A stretch of DNA of 64,000 nt from Pisolithus tinctorius (GCA_024663395.1 JANFAH010000060.1:62001-126000); one strand, 5' to 3'; positions 14,392-28,236 are shown, counted from the first letter of the stretch. Notes: generated from the sequence alone by a model not told the origin. A program made the numbers and translations.

Positions 14392-17300
14392 TCAGTGGAT
14401 AAACTTGATATTCCCCCCGGTAGCATTTTGACACCCTTCTTTGGGTCCGCTGAGTGCAACCATGGCGAGTTCGTACCATCGAGATTGAAGTGCTGTTAAC
14501 GGCTTCCCTTGAAATCTTCGTGCTAAGATGTTCTGCAACTGCCTGCGTAGAATTTTTATTGCGACGTTCGCCTTAGGTGTTATGCGATATCTAATTTTCC
14601 GGTCCACAATGGCAGAGTCGGATATGAGCTGTGCAATCACTTTTGAACTTCTGCGCGATTGCAAGGGTGGATACACTTACCTTAAATTCGCAATCCCCAC
14701 ATCCCAACAAGATGGCAAGATCATCCACAGGCGCAGTCTCCCGGGCATAGAACTTTTTCGAGTGCCTATGAAGTCACTGAGATGGTGTAATGCGCGGATG
14801 ATCCGGCATCACTCACATCAAGGCGTAATACACAATGTGATTGGCACTCAATTCCCTGGGTTGCTTCCGGAAATTCACCGACGAAGGGTGGAAGGAGTAT
14901 GCTTGGTTGTTCGTTATGGTACACATTTGGCCCGTAGTGGCATCAGTCGAAAGAAGTTTTGGAAACAAGCCCGCTACGACCGCAGCATTGATTATCGAAA
15001 GACTATTGCTGTTGCTGTTCAAATCAGTTGGAATGGCCACGAAACGAGGTTTATATGAGTTATTACGGCCGAAACGAGCCCTTTCTTTCAATTGAGCCAT
15101 GAAGCATAAGCCGGGATGTTTATAAATCATACGCACCGATTAAGTTCCCTCATAACCCCAGGGTCTACGTCAATGAACGACGAGTCAACGAGGTAACTCA
15201 AAAAGAAAAGAGTGTTACACGCGGAAAGAACGGTTCACGAGCATAACTGACCCAAATAACTGTTGGCGCAGCTCCTCGATTTGTAGGAGGTTTTCGTAGC
15301 TGAGGAAATTTTGTCGACAATACTTGCGAGCGAATCCTGGATTGTGACAAGCCCTGCGCCAACTTGAAAACGCGTTGTAGATTGTGAGGAAGTCTGAGTT
15401 GTCTGGGTTTTCCAGTGACTTTAAGCCCGAAAGGAAATCTTCGAAGCAGAAAAAAACTATTACATAGTTGAAATGAGTCTTTCGCCCTATTGGCTTCATG
15501 TTCAAACCCTAAGGGTTTCACGAATAGTGATCGCGAGTTAAGGGCGGCCGCAATCGTTAACGCCGGGTCCAAACATCGGAAGATGACAGCTATCAGGAGG
15601 AATTTTCCAAGGTATACATCTGAAGGAAGGGCACTCAGCAAGCGACCCATCGGAGTAATGTCTTCCGTCATTGTGAGAGCTTTCGCCTTGGAATTATGAG
15701 TTTACAATCGTGCCAAGTTCGGGTTAGACCGGTACCTCCACCAATGCAGATATGGCCCTGCGAATGTTGGCTGGAGTGGGTGGGTCGAGAGCACCGCACA
15801 GAACACCTTCGATTGAATCGCCCAAGTTCACCTTTAGGGTCTTGATGCGCAGGGCAATGTCAGACAGACTTAGTCGCATAATCTCCGGTAACGGACGCTC
15901 AGCGAGCTGCGAAAGAAACGTTGACACGATACGTAGATATCGACGTTGCTTCAAGGCACCCTTACCAACGTGTCATGACGAAACCTCGTGAACAGGTGGA
16001 AACAAAGACCACGCTGTAGTCGACCAGCTCTACCTCTTCTTTGAGCAGCATTGCTTCTGGCGACGAAATTGTCGACCAGACGACTCAACTGACGCTTTTC
16101 ATCAAACCTGTAGCATGTATGTCTGAGTGAAGAAATTCAAGAAAGTGGAGGTAACACAAACATCATTTCTCTATGCTTCCCACTGTCAATAACGCATGTT
16201 ATGTCAGGAATTGTGATGCCCGTCTCCGCAATATTTGTCGCTGGGTGCGAGGTATTAGTACAATGGACAACTGGGTAAAGTCATTTACCGATGACAATCT
16301 TCCTAACTCCAGTGGGCAGCATGTCAAAAACCGCGTGCTGATCGTCCGTAGAGATTGTTGAGTGCAAAGGATATATACGGAACAACTCTTCGTTCCTAAA
16401 TAATTCATGTTCTGAGAGGAGCTCGCTCATGCGGCGAATTTCAGCCAGGCCGGGCATAAATATCAACACTGCACTAGAGTAGGCGCTGATCGCCTCGTCC
16501 TTGAAACATAGATGTTCGAGAAGACGAACGATAAGTTCGTAGGGAATGAAGCGTTCGTCGATGAGCTTCATCGTGGCCAGCGTCCCGGCGGAATAGGACT
16601 TGTCGAGTTTGGTAGATGTTGCAGTACGCTCTTCGTTAACCACGGTTCTTTCGTCGTCGTCGTCATCTCCTGCGACCAATGTGGTACTCTCTTCCCAATC
16701 TACGCGAGTTTTGTTTTTGTGAGAGTTGCCAAACACTAAAGAAAGAGGTGTGTAACATTGTAGACTCGCTCGAGACAACTTACGCCGTTTTGCATAAGGT
16801 GAATCTTCCGCTATTGACCAACCCGTACGTTCCACTGCGTCTTCCATGAAAAACACGTCCACAGGGAAGGTGCGACCCGGAACGTGCAGTACAGGGCAAC
16901 CTCCGAAATAATCGGAGAACTTGTTAGCGTCTAGCGTTGCAGACATGAGTATGATCCTATCGTTATGTTAATTCACGATGAGTAAGAAAATCAGTATCAT
17001 AGTCACCTTAGGTCGGGCTTCGACTGTGCTAAAGATTTAAGCACCATAAGCAAGAAATCTGATTCGATGGTACGTTCATGAACCTCATCGATTATGATGT
17101 GCTGTTGTGTCTCGTTCACATTGAGAATTGCAAGAAGACTGAATCTCGCACCGTAATCTCGTCAAAGGCGGTGCTGGGGGTGAGACCACTGGACCCACCT
17201 TCCAGCATTCTTAAGGCGACGCCTGTGGTCACATAAGCCAGTCTTGTGTTCCTCGTTGTGCGGTTCTCAAGGCGAATGGCATATCCTACCAGTGAACTTG

Positions 17301-19747
17301 GTGTGCCAACTATGCCAGGGGGATCACCTAATTCTCGCGAAACGCGTTGAGCAAGCGACACCGCTGATATACGACGGGGTTCCGTGCAATAAATTTTACA
17401 TTGCTTCCCGCGCCCTAAATGATCCTCGAGTATAAATGCTGGGACTTGGGTGGACTTCCCACTGAGTATTGCTTTAACCTAGCGGTATAACCAACAGAAT
17501 CCAATGCCTTACCAGCCAGTTTCACCGCACAGTACAAGAATCCGCGACCGCTCCAGAGTTGCGAGTATCTGCTTGCGGAACTTTGCAATGGGCAACAATT
17601 CACGATGAGCCTACGGAAATGTGAGTATTCTTTATGCTCGGCGATAAAGATTCCCTCACAAGCATTTCTTGGTAGGCAGGGCGCTTCTGGCGCGCTTCGA
17701 AATCTGCGATCAACTTATCTGGTACTACTTCGAGATTTTGCCGGACAGGCGACCCAGATCTAGCACTCCTGTTGTCGGTGCCAACTTTTGGGCCAGTTTC
17801 GCTGGGCTGTGGGAGTCAAAAGAAATACAGAGTGATGTACCTTTTGCACTCACTAGGTCCCTTGGAACCTTTTTCTCCGCAATATTCTGCAGCTTAGTCC
17901 AAATGCTGCGATTGATACAATCATTCGTATTCTTCCAGGTAGCGTCCAACTCATCCCAGAGATTTCTAAACGCAGGTGGGAAGAACCGATACGAAGTGAA
18001 TCCTACCGGCCGTGCAGTTTGTGATCCAACGGCAAATCCTTCCGCCTTTGAGAATATCAAGGCATGCAGAGCAACTGTGGCAATGTACTGCTGCGCCTGA
18101 GACTCGTCGTGGCAGGCAACGTCTTCCATTGTCCACTCATCCACTCCCTTCCAGGGCCATAACACGCGAACCCTAGCACGCTTGGCCCTACTCAACCCCG
18201 ATATGATATTGAATTCTACCGTTGCAAAGCGATCAATTGTAGAGACGTATTCCACGAGGGCTGAATTCGGTAGCTTGGTTGACCCATGCTTGGAAAATGA
18301 CATATCTTTGATACGGATCGTGTTGCCCTTCGTGTCTTGGGTCTCGGCTGGGATGGCTTCCAGGAGTTCTAGTAGGCCCCCAGGCGATTCGTCGCCTTCA
18401 TCGAAGAAGTCCGGCTCGGAGTTGGGTTCAGGCGCTTTGGTGGGCATGCCAGGGGACAGGACTCTCCTAGGGTGCTCTGACCTCCGAGGGGGAAGAAAAC
18501 CCCGTAATTTGTCCTGCAGCATTTGGGAGTTCGCTTTCTTAAGTTCTGCCTGATACAGACTCTCGGCATCTCTCTCGTCGAAAAAGTAATGTCCTTTCGC
18601 TTCTCGGAGTTTATCCTCCAACTGTGCCACCATACTCACGTTTTGGCCATTCCTACGAATATTAATAATTTGCAACTTGATACGGGCATAGGCAACATTA
18701 GGATCTTCGGGCTCGGGAGAACTGCACGCCAAAGCACTGGCATCAAAGTCACTACTAGCGTTTGTTGGTATGCTCGTTCGTTGCCTATCCAAGAGCATGT
18801 CATCGAGAGACGGAGAGGACGCCGCACCCGTATCCGACTTCGCAGATATCTGGGAACAATGGATGTCACGGGTAGTGTCGGAGGGAACCTGAACACCCTG
18901 GACATCTTGAGGAGTTCTACTTGGGTCTCCCCTTTTCGCATGTGACAAAGTTGTGTCTTCATTCCATGCACAGGTTCGTGTCAGTCTTTGCCAGTTATAG
19001 TCGAGATGACGCACCATTCTCCAGTTTGGCGTCGGAACAGTGGACATACAGCTAGAAGTCGTGTTGGCATGATAGATAAGCGACAGAGGGAACGAACTAA
19101 CCCATTCACAGGCTTGGTCAAGGTCGACACCTTGGATAGTATACAGACACTGTTCGACCTTATCCTCTGCAAAACCGAGCCTTCGCAATATCCCGTATGT
19201 GACGGCCGCACGAGCCGCGACCTTCTCTACAGGTTCGTCGAGATACTTCCGTACTGCTCAGTCGGAGCGCTAATTAAATGAAGGAAAAGCATGCAAACAC
19301 AATGGACAGAACCTTCTAGGGCTTCTTCTTCCTGGTGCAACTGAAAAATCTGATCTACAAGTGCGGGATCAACTGATAAAGATAAAAATGTTCTCGAGTA
19401 CCGTCGATCAGCTTCGATGGCCTACCAAGGCTACAGTGAACATAGGAAACTTTGACGCAGCAGTTCGAAGGGATGATCACCTTGATCGTCTTTGATATGT
19501 CCTTCTCTACCTTATCCTGATATTTATCGAGTAGATTTTGTACTTGTTGCTGCTCAACGACCTGAGTGTTGGGCTCATTTTGAGCGGTATCCTCAGTGGA
19601 ACTCGGTCGGCTCTCTGGACATTCTGACACTTGGCAACAGTCTGACGTTGATGGTGCGGTCTCCGTAATGTCAGCTTTCTTGGGCACCGATGTAGTTGCG
19701 AACCCGCGGGCAACAGCCTTCAATTGCGTCTTCTTTTTCTTGGCCAT
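14392..19747 (-). CDS. DExH-box RNA helicase of the YLR419W/DHX29-DHX57 type
   Basis: A large ATP-dependent RNA helicase, probably ribosome- or translation-associated by family. It starts MAKKKKTQLKAVARGFATTS (ATG 19745-19747), a typical fungal N terminus for this family. A UBA-like segment follows (LRRLGFAEDKVEQCLYTIQG, LDQACEW), then a long RWD-like middle region. Motif I is rebuilt across an intron as GETGCGKSTQVPAF, motif II is DEVH in IIDEVHERTIESDF, and motif III is MSATLDANKFSDYFGG. The second RecA domain includes LIFMPGLAEIRRM and YPLHSTIS. The end has the HA2/OB region (FHPSSVNFRKQPREL, HIVYYALM) and a stop at 14392-14394. An Asp-rich insertion (around 16650-16670) sits between motif III and the second domain. 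Many short introns are present. The family is certain; the exact orthologue is less so. Confidence 0.93.
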
Positions 19748-20044
19748 TCGTATAATTGTTGTCCAGGAGTCGTTGCTCACAATCGTCGGGTGTATGACAA
19801 GCACCCTGATTGGAGGGTATTAGCGACTGAATACGAACCTATTGTAAGCGGTAGTATCAAATAATTGTACGAAGACTTAGGGCTGGCCCTCGGCGGCACA
19901 TTTGGAACACCAACCAAATATTAATGCAAAAGCTTGATGCAAAATGATGGAAAGAACTATAAAGCTTTACATGGTGTATCTAAACTTACTCTACATCTAC
20001 GGGCCCGTAGAGATGCAAATAATGAATGAAACAACAAGGAAAAT

Positions 20045-23000
20045 TCAATCATCTACCCCAGATCCAGCTTCGTTACCAGCTTCGACTTTCTTCCTGGCAG
20101 ATTGCTTACTGCCGCCTTTCTTAGGTCGAACCCCACTTGCTCCGGCCTTGCGCTTCTTTCCCCGACTTGGTACAGGAGCAGACTCGCCTTGGTTCCCCTT
20201 GTCTACAGTTGCGGCGTTGACCGCATGTCCAAAGAAGTCATCACCTTCTTCGTTCCAAAGGTCCCGGGCGGTATCGCCGCCACCATCGTTCGAGCCAGCA
20301 GCCCGCTTGCCCGACTTCTTGGATGACAAGCCAGAAACGTCATGGCTATCGATACCAGCGAGCTGATCATCATTAAGCAGAAGCTGCACAATCTCGCTTG
20401 GTTTCGTGACGTCGGTGAAGTTTTTGTTGCCAACAACAATATCTTGAACCTAAGAGGGGACTTGAGCCAGAGAATATCCACGAAGCAAAGCACTTACATC
20501 TTTCTTGACACGTGCCAATTGAATAATCCGTTCATCTATGGTGCCCTTCGTGATGAGACGATAAACAGTGACCTGTCGGGTTTGTCCAAGACGATGCGCA
20601 CGATCCATAGCCTGGGCATCATTGGAAGGATTCCAATCGTGATCATAAAAGATGACCGTGTCTGCGGCAGTGAGGTTTATTCCAAGGCCTCCTGCTCGCG
20701 TGCTGAGCAGGAAAATGAAAATATCCGGCCTGGTCCCATGAGTTATGCAAAAGTTAGGACAGTGCAAAAAATTACCTCGTTTGCCAATCCATCACCATGT
20801 CCCTGCGATCTTCGAGTTTCGAGGAGCCATCCAAACGCAGGTATTTGTATTGTCGGAAGATCAAGTACTCTTCCATAAGATCCATCATCCGTGTCATCTG
20901 GAAGTAGATCAAAACGCGGTGGTCACCAGCTTTCAGCTCTTGTAGCAACGAATCTAGCCTCGCAAGCTTGGCAGAGTCGTAAATGAGCCTCTTTGCTTCA
21001 GGGATTTGCATTCTAGACCGCGGCAATTGATCTAAAGCTGACGACGTTACCAATCCCCCTGTCGGTATCGTTGGCAATAGGTCATTGTAAAGGCTACAAG
21101 CTGCTGGTGACTCCTGCAGTCGCGGAGGAATACCGTATAGTGCCATGGATTCTAATGGCGCATCGAGGAAATGCAGCCGATGCTCAATGAAAGTCCGGTC
21201 CGAGCATGACATAAATATCGACGGCGCTACAGCAGCGGGAACAAACCAGCTGAGGCTTGCTCTGCAGAGGCACGACTCCGTCCACGCAGATAACGAGATG
21301 GTGGACAGGCGAAGAAGGTGTTGTGACTGGTTGGTTGTAAGTGAATAACGAGGGGTTGAAATATCCGATGGACCAAAACTCGTATCCCTAGCAAATCTCA
21401 GGTTTTAACTCAGTGACAACGATATGCACTTACTGCAAGATAGTCGATCTCTCCACGATGCGATTTTCTTCTTGTAATTCTGTCAAGCGATTGCGCAAGA
21501 AAGAGGACACACGAAGACTATGCACTTCGCTGGGAGAGGAATTAAGAAGTCGAAGGAAGGCAAATGCGGGGGACGCTACACCCTGGTTAATGGTATTATC
21601 GAAATACAAGACAGTGAACAATACCTTCCACTTCATCGTAAAGAGATTTGGATATCCGCTCCACGTCCCAAATGTTGAACAAGTTGCGGGCACAAAGAGA
21701 GCGGGACCGCAGATCATTTTTCTCGCACGGGATTTCGCATAGCCCTCCGTCATGGTAAAATAGCTCTGGTATGCAATATTCAATAGGGTTTTTCGTAGAA
21801 TATGGAACAGAGGCCACGTCGCCTTCTCTATTGAGAGGACCTGATTGACCAAAGTGGGAAAATGAAAATGGTGCTACAACGTCGGCACGTTCAAAAAGCT
21901 CCGGGTGATTGCAAACCTTGGAGGTGACGAGTTAGCAGCTATATTGGGCGAACTGTTAGGGCCGACGACGAACCTTGCGGAATTGCATCACAAGGTTCAT
22001 GAGAGACCGGGCGGAGTCAGCATCACCAATGTTTGCAGCCTTTTCCAAGAGGTCAGCAACCGAGACATTGACCAACAACGCGCGGTACAAGGCACGCTGT
22101 CGAGAACTAAGGTCGACATAAACATCAACTTCGATCTGTATGTGACGCGTTAGAACATGAAGCTGACGGTGGCCAGAATACCATGCCTTTTCGCTTAGTT
22201 CGTTTTGGACATGCCTCTTTACTCGGCGAAGCATGAATGGTTTCAATATCATGTGCAAACGTCGAAGCTGGTGCTCATTCAACTTGCTACCTTTGTTTTC
22301 CGCAGCATTTTCGATGTCCTTGGAAAACCACTCGTTGAATTCGTCATGGGAGTCGAAGAGACTCGGCATGATGAAGTGAAGTAGCGCCCACAGTTCTATC
22401 CCCTTAAATCAACACTGGAAAATATTAAAGCTACGGAGATATGCCATACCCTGCATAGAATTCTGGATTGGTGTGCCAGTCAGCAAGAGGCGATTCCGAC
22501 ACTGGAAACCCAGAAGTGTCTTCCAGCGAACAGACGATGCATTTTTGATATTCTGTGCTTCATCAAGTATCATATATTGCCATTTCACTCGCTGAAAGTA
22601 TTGTTGGTCTTGGGTAACCTGACAACGCATGAGGTCCAAAGCAATGGCTAGGTTGGCGAACGCACCAGCTGGTAGCTCGTAATGAGCACATGGAAGGGGG
22701 CATCTTTGTTGTAGCTGATCTCCTTCCTGCTCCAAAACTTTCGCAGAGTTGTCCGATCCTTGACGTTTCCCCAGTAAGGTAGAGCCTTAAGACTCGGCAC
22801 AAATCGTGTAATCTCCTGTTGCCAGTTGTGCAAAGTAGAAGCTGGAGCAACAACGAGAAACGGGCCCCAAATGTCGTGCATTTCCGCAAGGTAGGCGAGC
22901 AGTGATATTGACTGGACAGTCTACCAAAGGAACTCAATCCAGAGGCCAGAAAAGGGAGAAAATCAAGAAAATACCTTCCCGAGACCCATTTCATCTGCGA

Positions 23001-25646
23001 GGATACCGTTTATGCCTTGCTCATAAAGCGTTGCTAGCCAGTTAAGACCCTTCAGCTGGTATTCTTTCAACTGGGCCATCAACATCGTAGGTTGTTTAAT
23101 CGTCAATGGACCGCTCAAAGACGTGGGGTTCTGGAAGTTGAGTTCATCCGAATCAACTTAACATGAGATAATCAAGGACTGCTGCCAACGACACGAAATA
23201 TGAGGCTTACGATCCACCAGGGGTACCGACGGGGGAGATGATGCGGAGGTATTATCATCACGAACATGGGCTTGGCCCTTGGCTAATTTCAGTGCCTCGT
23301 TGGTTTTCCTCTCGAGTGCCGCTTGCGCGTCAAACTGTTGTGCTCGCTCTTTTGCTAGAGTGACTGCTTCCCGCGCATTGTGTCGAGCATGGCGATGCAA
23401 GTTAGTCTGGTCCTCTGAAAGGATGTCAGCAGACCAAAGGAATGAAAGGGCCACAACTTGCCGTCGTCAAAGTCAATCTCTCGTAACATTGATGGGTCCA
23501 CCTCTCCAAGTTCGCCATCGCTGGGAAGTGCAGGAGGCTCTGCGGTATCCCCTTGGACTTCAGCGGCTAAAATCAGTAAGGACACACAATAAGCTTCCGC
23601 CTTCACCAACGAGAACCACCTACTCTTCAATTTATTGCCAACGAAGTGACTGTAGAGCTCGGTTTGGCTGATTAAGAACTCAAGCTTACGTGCTTGGCGT
23701 GCCGCTTCGCGCTTCTCTTCCTCGACCTTGGCTCTGTCAATAGCTTCCTTCTGTTCACGTTTGCGAACATCTCGCTCTTCCCTCTCGTTTCTCTTCCAGA
23801 ATACAAGCATCTCGCGCATGAGTCGCTTCGCCTTCGCCTGCATATCCTTGCTGGCCTTCGCTGTCTTAGTGAAGGGTCGGCGGGCTTGCATTGACGCGAG
23901 CATGGCAAGGCGTTTGGCTTGACTCTGCCTTGCCTGGTAACCCAATGCGGCATACTTGTAAACCTAAGCGGCGTTTGTTGATACCACCCGGACAACAAGT
24001 CTTAATTTACACACCTTCGTAATGTCCCTCCGTGCGATATTCGTCCAAACCTTTCGCTGGGCTTCCTCCAAGGTTTTTATACGTTTGGCCATGGCGTTTT
24101 CGTCGATTTTTTTGGCCCTCCTCAGAGGCGGAACAATCTCGTCGAGCTCGTAGACTACGGTAGACCCTACGGTCAACGCTGGTGATGCTGGGCGAGAAGC
24201 AGATGGTGTTATATCGCCGTTTACTGACCCCGCTACCGATCCGTGACCGGCTGAATCTACCCCCAAGGCATCGAACTTTTTCCTCGCCGCCGCCTTTTTA
24301 CGCCCCTTGGGAGTGAGAGGCATGCTGTCCACACTACGCTCCCTAGGCTGAGAGAGTTTACCCTTGCCTTTGGCCCTCGACGAGGCGCCTTTGGTGAGGG
24401 ATAAGGGTGCATCATCTACTGCGCACTCGAGCTCCTCCGCAATGCTGGCTGCGTCTTTGTCCACTTTACGTTTCTTCGTTGCCGGCTTGTCTTTCCTCGA
24501 AGCAAGGGAAGGTACTTCAAAATCACTGCTCGCGTCGGATAATGGTCCTTCTGCAGGACGCTTAAGTGGATCTCTCCGTTTGGCTCTTCGAAGAGAATCC
24601 TCCAACTCCTGCGGAGTCTCCTCGACGCCAACATCCATCGACCTCCCGCTGGCGTCATACCCTTTGCGAACTCCGTCGAAACCAGCGAAACCAGCGTGGG
24701 GCGGTGTGGGATGCAAAGTAGACAAGAGGTCATCTTCCATTGGTACTACGGGGGGTGACGGTGGGGGAAGGGGTATACGTGCGAGGCGCGAGACGTAGTG
24801 TCTAGAGAGTGCGGCTGCAGTGGTAGAATTGCGTTCCTGAAAAAGGGTTGATTATATATCATACGAAACTTCGGAGGTACACACCAGTACACTTGCTTCG
24901 AACCAAGACTCTACCTGAAGCTGTCGTTTATGTGTCTCCATGATGTAATCACTTAGGTCTGCGATCCAAACTTCCTCACAATCCGAGAGGTCCGAGGATA
25001 CGAGGCGACGGTCTTCCTCGGTTGGATGAAGGCTCTCGCCATTCTCAACTTGGGGTGATCTCGAACGTACAACCTTTGAGCGGGGAGGGTTCCTCCTAAG
25101 CCCAGGCTGAAGTGACAATGACTGGTAAGCGAGATGCGACTAGAACTGTAACGCGCGCAGACGTACGCGCTTAGATGCTGGAGGAAGATAATCTGAGTCA
25201 TCGTCCATTGCCTTCCTTCTCCTCTTGGATGCGAGGTCCTCTTCGCCATCTTTGTAGTAGGCGCCTGCCGAATCCGGGCGGGTGTGTGCGGGACCCGGAG
25301 GAGGTTCTTCTCGCTCACGATGGGGGTAGTAATTTCCACCAGGACCCAACGGAAAAATATCTCCTTGTACATAATTGCCCGAGTAGGGGTCCCATCCCCC
25401 AGCACCCTGATAAGAGACCGGCTGGTAAGCATAACCACGATGCGGCGGAGGCTGCTCTGGGTGAGGGCTTTGACCGTGATGATTTGGGTGGGTATGAGGA
25501 GATATGACTGCGGAAGAAGGGGTAGGCGTTACGTCTGTGAATGTATGATCAACAGCAACAACACGAGAAGGACCAGCGGGAGCTGAGTGAAGATGTGCCA
25601 AGGAATGTGGTGGTGGCTCGTCATTGAGAATGCGTTTGAGGGACAT
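20045..25646 (-). CDS. INO80: INO80 chromatin-remodelling ATPase
   Basis: The Snf2-family motor of the INO80 complex, which slides nucleosomes and exchanges H2A.Z in transcription and DNA repair. It starts [20 protein letters not shown] with a Pro/His-rich disordered N terminus. The DBINO domain is visible at about 23350-24080 ([54 protein letters not shown]). The ATPase core has [29 protein letters not shown], the Walker B variant DEAQ in [12 protein letters not shown], and [11 protein letters not shown]. After the long INO80-type insertion comes [14 protein letters not shown], then [20 protein letters not shown] and [20 protein letters not shown]. The C terminus is rich in Lys/Gly ([12 protein letters not shown]). 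The long insertion plus DBINO separates it from SWI/SNF. Numerous introns of about 50 nt are needed. Confidence 0.97.
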
Positions 25647-26071
25647 GTCGGAGAGTAGTATACGGTAGTTGAAGCACAATGTCTACTACAAGACCGGGTT
25701 GCGTCGTGGGACCTGAAACCGCAGGGGATGAAGAGAAGAACAGTTCAGATTTCTCGGAAGCCGAGTGCAAGGGGGGGGTTGGTCGCCAATGGTGGTAGGA
25801 ACAAAACAAAAAAGTAGTGGACAAGCTCAAAAGACGATGCTGATGACGACGGCGGACCCGTTGCTGTGCAAAAATCCTGGCAGGCGCAAACAGGCCTTGG
25901 ATGGGCGGGAACTTATATGTACGTGGTGCTTATTTCGTTTTGTTGGACATTGCCCTCCTCCCAAATTCGGTATTCGGTCGGCCACTTCTTGGCGGAAGGC
26001 AACATGGTCATCGTATTAACTACTAGCCACTCGACTGTCTACCTCGCAATGCACATACAACGGGCTCTACG
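25647..26071. promoter_or_regulatory. Intergenic region: INO80 promoter and fumarase 3' flank
   Basis: About 425 bases separate the INO80 start from the fumarase stop, both on the minus strand. It contains a G-run at 25771-25777 and no credible coding sequence. No specific element was recognised. Confidence 0.4.
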
Positions 26072-28236
26072 CTATGCCTCGTTCGGGTGCAACATCAGCT
26101 CCGGTCGTACTTTCTCGTCAAATTCCTCCGGTGTCAGAAATCCAAGAGCAACCGCTGCCTCTTTCAACGTCGTGCCCTCCCTATGAGCTTTCTTCGCGCA
26201 CCTGGCAACGTCTAGAGCAATATCAGCGCAAGGTATCAGATTCACAAGGCAATACTCGCTGTCATAGCCGAGGTGGCTGTTCAAGATGGTAGCCAGCATC
26301 AGGCTCTGATTTAACAGGAAGTTGATGCGCTTCTCATTGGCTTGCATACCGACGACGCAGTTCTTTGTGAACGATCTTGACGCTATAGTTAACGTCAACC
26401 ACACAGCCCGGGCAACCGCACTTGAATCACTCGCCATCCGACAAAAGTCGTATGCTTTGCAGCACGTTTTTGATGATGACTGGTTTGAACACATTCAACT
26501 ACAACGGGTGACACATCGGTGACATGAATAGCGTGATTCCCCGCGGTATAGCTGGCATCGCTCACCTCAAAATGACCATTGGAACCAGCAACTGTCACAG
26601 CAGTGTGGTTACCCATCACCTGGGCAGCCACCATTGTAACAGCCTCGCATTGTGTGGGGTTGACCTTGCCTGGCATGATGCTGCTCCCTGGCTCATTCTC
26701 GGGTAACAAGAGTTCACCAAACCCGCATCGAGGACCAGAGCCAAGGAAACGGATGTCGTTTGCGATCTTCATTAGAGAGCAAGCAAGAACGTTGAGAGCC
26801 CCATGTGCCTCAACCAACGCATCGTGGCTGGCAAGCGCCTCAAACTAAGAGGGATATCAACGTGCGGGAAACTGATCCGTTTGGCCCGTGACCCACCTTG
26901 TTCGGAGCTGTCTTGAACTCTAACCCAGTAATTTTCGAGACTTCAGCTGCAACTTTGACATCGAATCCTTTTTTCGTGTTCAAACCCTGGAAAAAAGGTA
27001 AGGTGGATGGAAAAGACCTGGCATCGCTTAGCGCCTCACCGTTCCAACAGCAGTTCCGCCCTGAGCAAGAAGACTGAGGCGCGGGATGACGGCTTCCACT
27101 CGATGGATACCATTTTCAATCTGTTGAACGTACCCACTAAACTCTTGGCCAAGCGTCAGGGGTGTGGCGTCCTGATCTGGCTCTCAGTTCGGAGGTAGAA
27201 ATAGATACTAGGTTTCTTCACCTGAAGGTGGGTACGACCAATCTTAATTATATCCTTGAACTCGTCCACTTTACTCTGGAGAGCATCTCTGAGTTCGACC
27301 AGAGCAGGCAGAAGTGAACTGTGGATTTCTGTGACAGCTGCAACGTGCATAGCTGTTGGGAACCTGCAAAAGGCGCAACTTGAGTGTCAACTAGAATCAG
27401 ATGCACGCATGTCCTTACGAGTCGTTGCTACTTTGGCTCATGTTAACGTGGTCATTGGGATGGACGGGCTTTTTCGAACCTAGTTCACCCCCCAGGAGCT
27501 CGATGGCCCGGTTCGAGATAACCTTCGCCAAGGCTAAACAATTACGTCGAAAGTGACCGACAGCAAGCCTGCACGTACCTCGTTAGCATTCATGTTGCTC
27601 TGAGTACCACTACCAGTTTGAAAGACAACCAATGGAAAGTGGTCAATTAGCTTCCCGGAGATAACCTTGGCAATTGTTCGACACAAGGACAGGAAAAGCT
27701 ATGGTGAAAAGGACTCGCTTACTTCATCTGCAGCCTTTTGGATCGCCTCGCCTATCTTTGGGTCCAAACCATAACCAACGTTGACGATGGAGGCGGCCTT
27801 TTTGAGAACACCGAAAGCCTTTATGAGAGGTGCGGGAAGCCTTTCGGCGGGACCACCTATGTCGAAATTCTGCAAAGAACTTTGCAGCGGAAGCTGCAGT
27901 TGAGCGTGGAATGTTACCGGGAAACGTACCGTTGTGTTTGGGCACCCCAGTAGCGATCGGCGGGAACCTGTATATCACCAAAGGTATCACGTTCCTGTCG
28001 GAATGCCTGTGACTGAATGAAGTGAGCAATGGGAGTGCCTCGCAACAGCCATAAAAACATACCATGACGCTATGAGACACAGAGAACCTGCGCTGACGTG
28101 CGACGTGCAGCAGCTGGGATTCCGAGCGTCACCGAGGAGGAGGATATATACAGGGGAGGATATCACGTGAGATTTCAAATGGCAAAGCAAGCCCAGTACT
28201 CACTCGAGGAAGGCGCAAACTGGTAGTGACGGCCAT
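26072..28236 (-). CDS. FUM1: Fumarate hydratase (class II), with mitochondrial presequence
   Basis: Fumarase interconverts fumarate and malate in the TCA cycle and, in the cytosol, aids DNA-damage responses. The core begins [20 protein letters not shown] and continues with [86 protein letters not shown] and the signature [35 protein letters not shown] and [14 protein letters not shown] end it. Two upstream coding exons (28204-28236 and 28063-28113) add 28 residues with five Arg and no acidic residues, including RRFS at 19-22, a typical mitochondrial presequence. Exon 2 ends exactly at an ATG that could start a cytosolic form. One later intron (26383-26434) is apparently GC-AG. The core is certain; the presequence model is inferred but in frame throughout. 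Confidence 0.95.
26383..26434 (-). other. GC-AG intron in the fumarase gene
   Basis: This 52-nt intron starts GCGAGT and ends CTATAG. Splicing joins LLSD to [14 protein letters not shown], matching the conserved fumarase sequence. Using the nearby GT donor gives the wrong frame, and reading through meets a stop at once. Confidence 0.75.
28114..28203 (-). promoter_or_regulatory. First intron of FUM1, with TATA-like and CACGTG elements
   Basis: This 90-nt intron separates the two presequence exons. It has a strong donor (gtgagt) and contains a TATA-like run (28144-28150) and a TCACGTGA palindrome (core 28164-28169). These could form an internal promoter for a shorter transcript whose first in-frame ATG is at 28063-28065. 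The elements are seen; promoter activity is a hypothesis. Confidence 0.35.
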
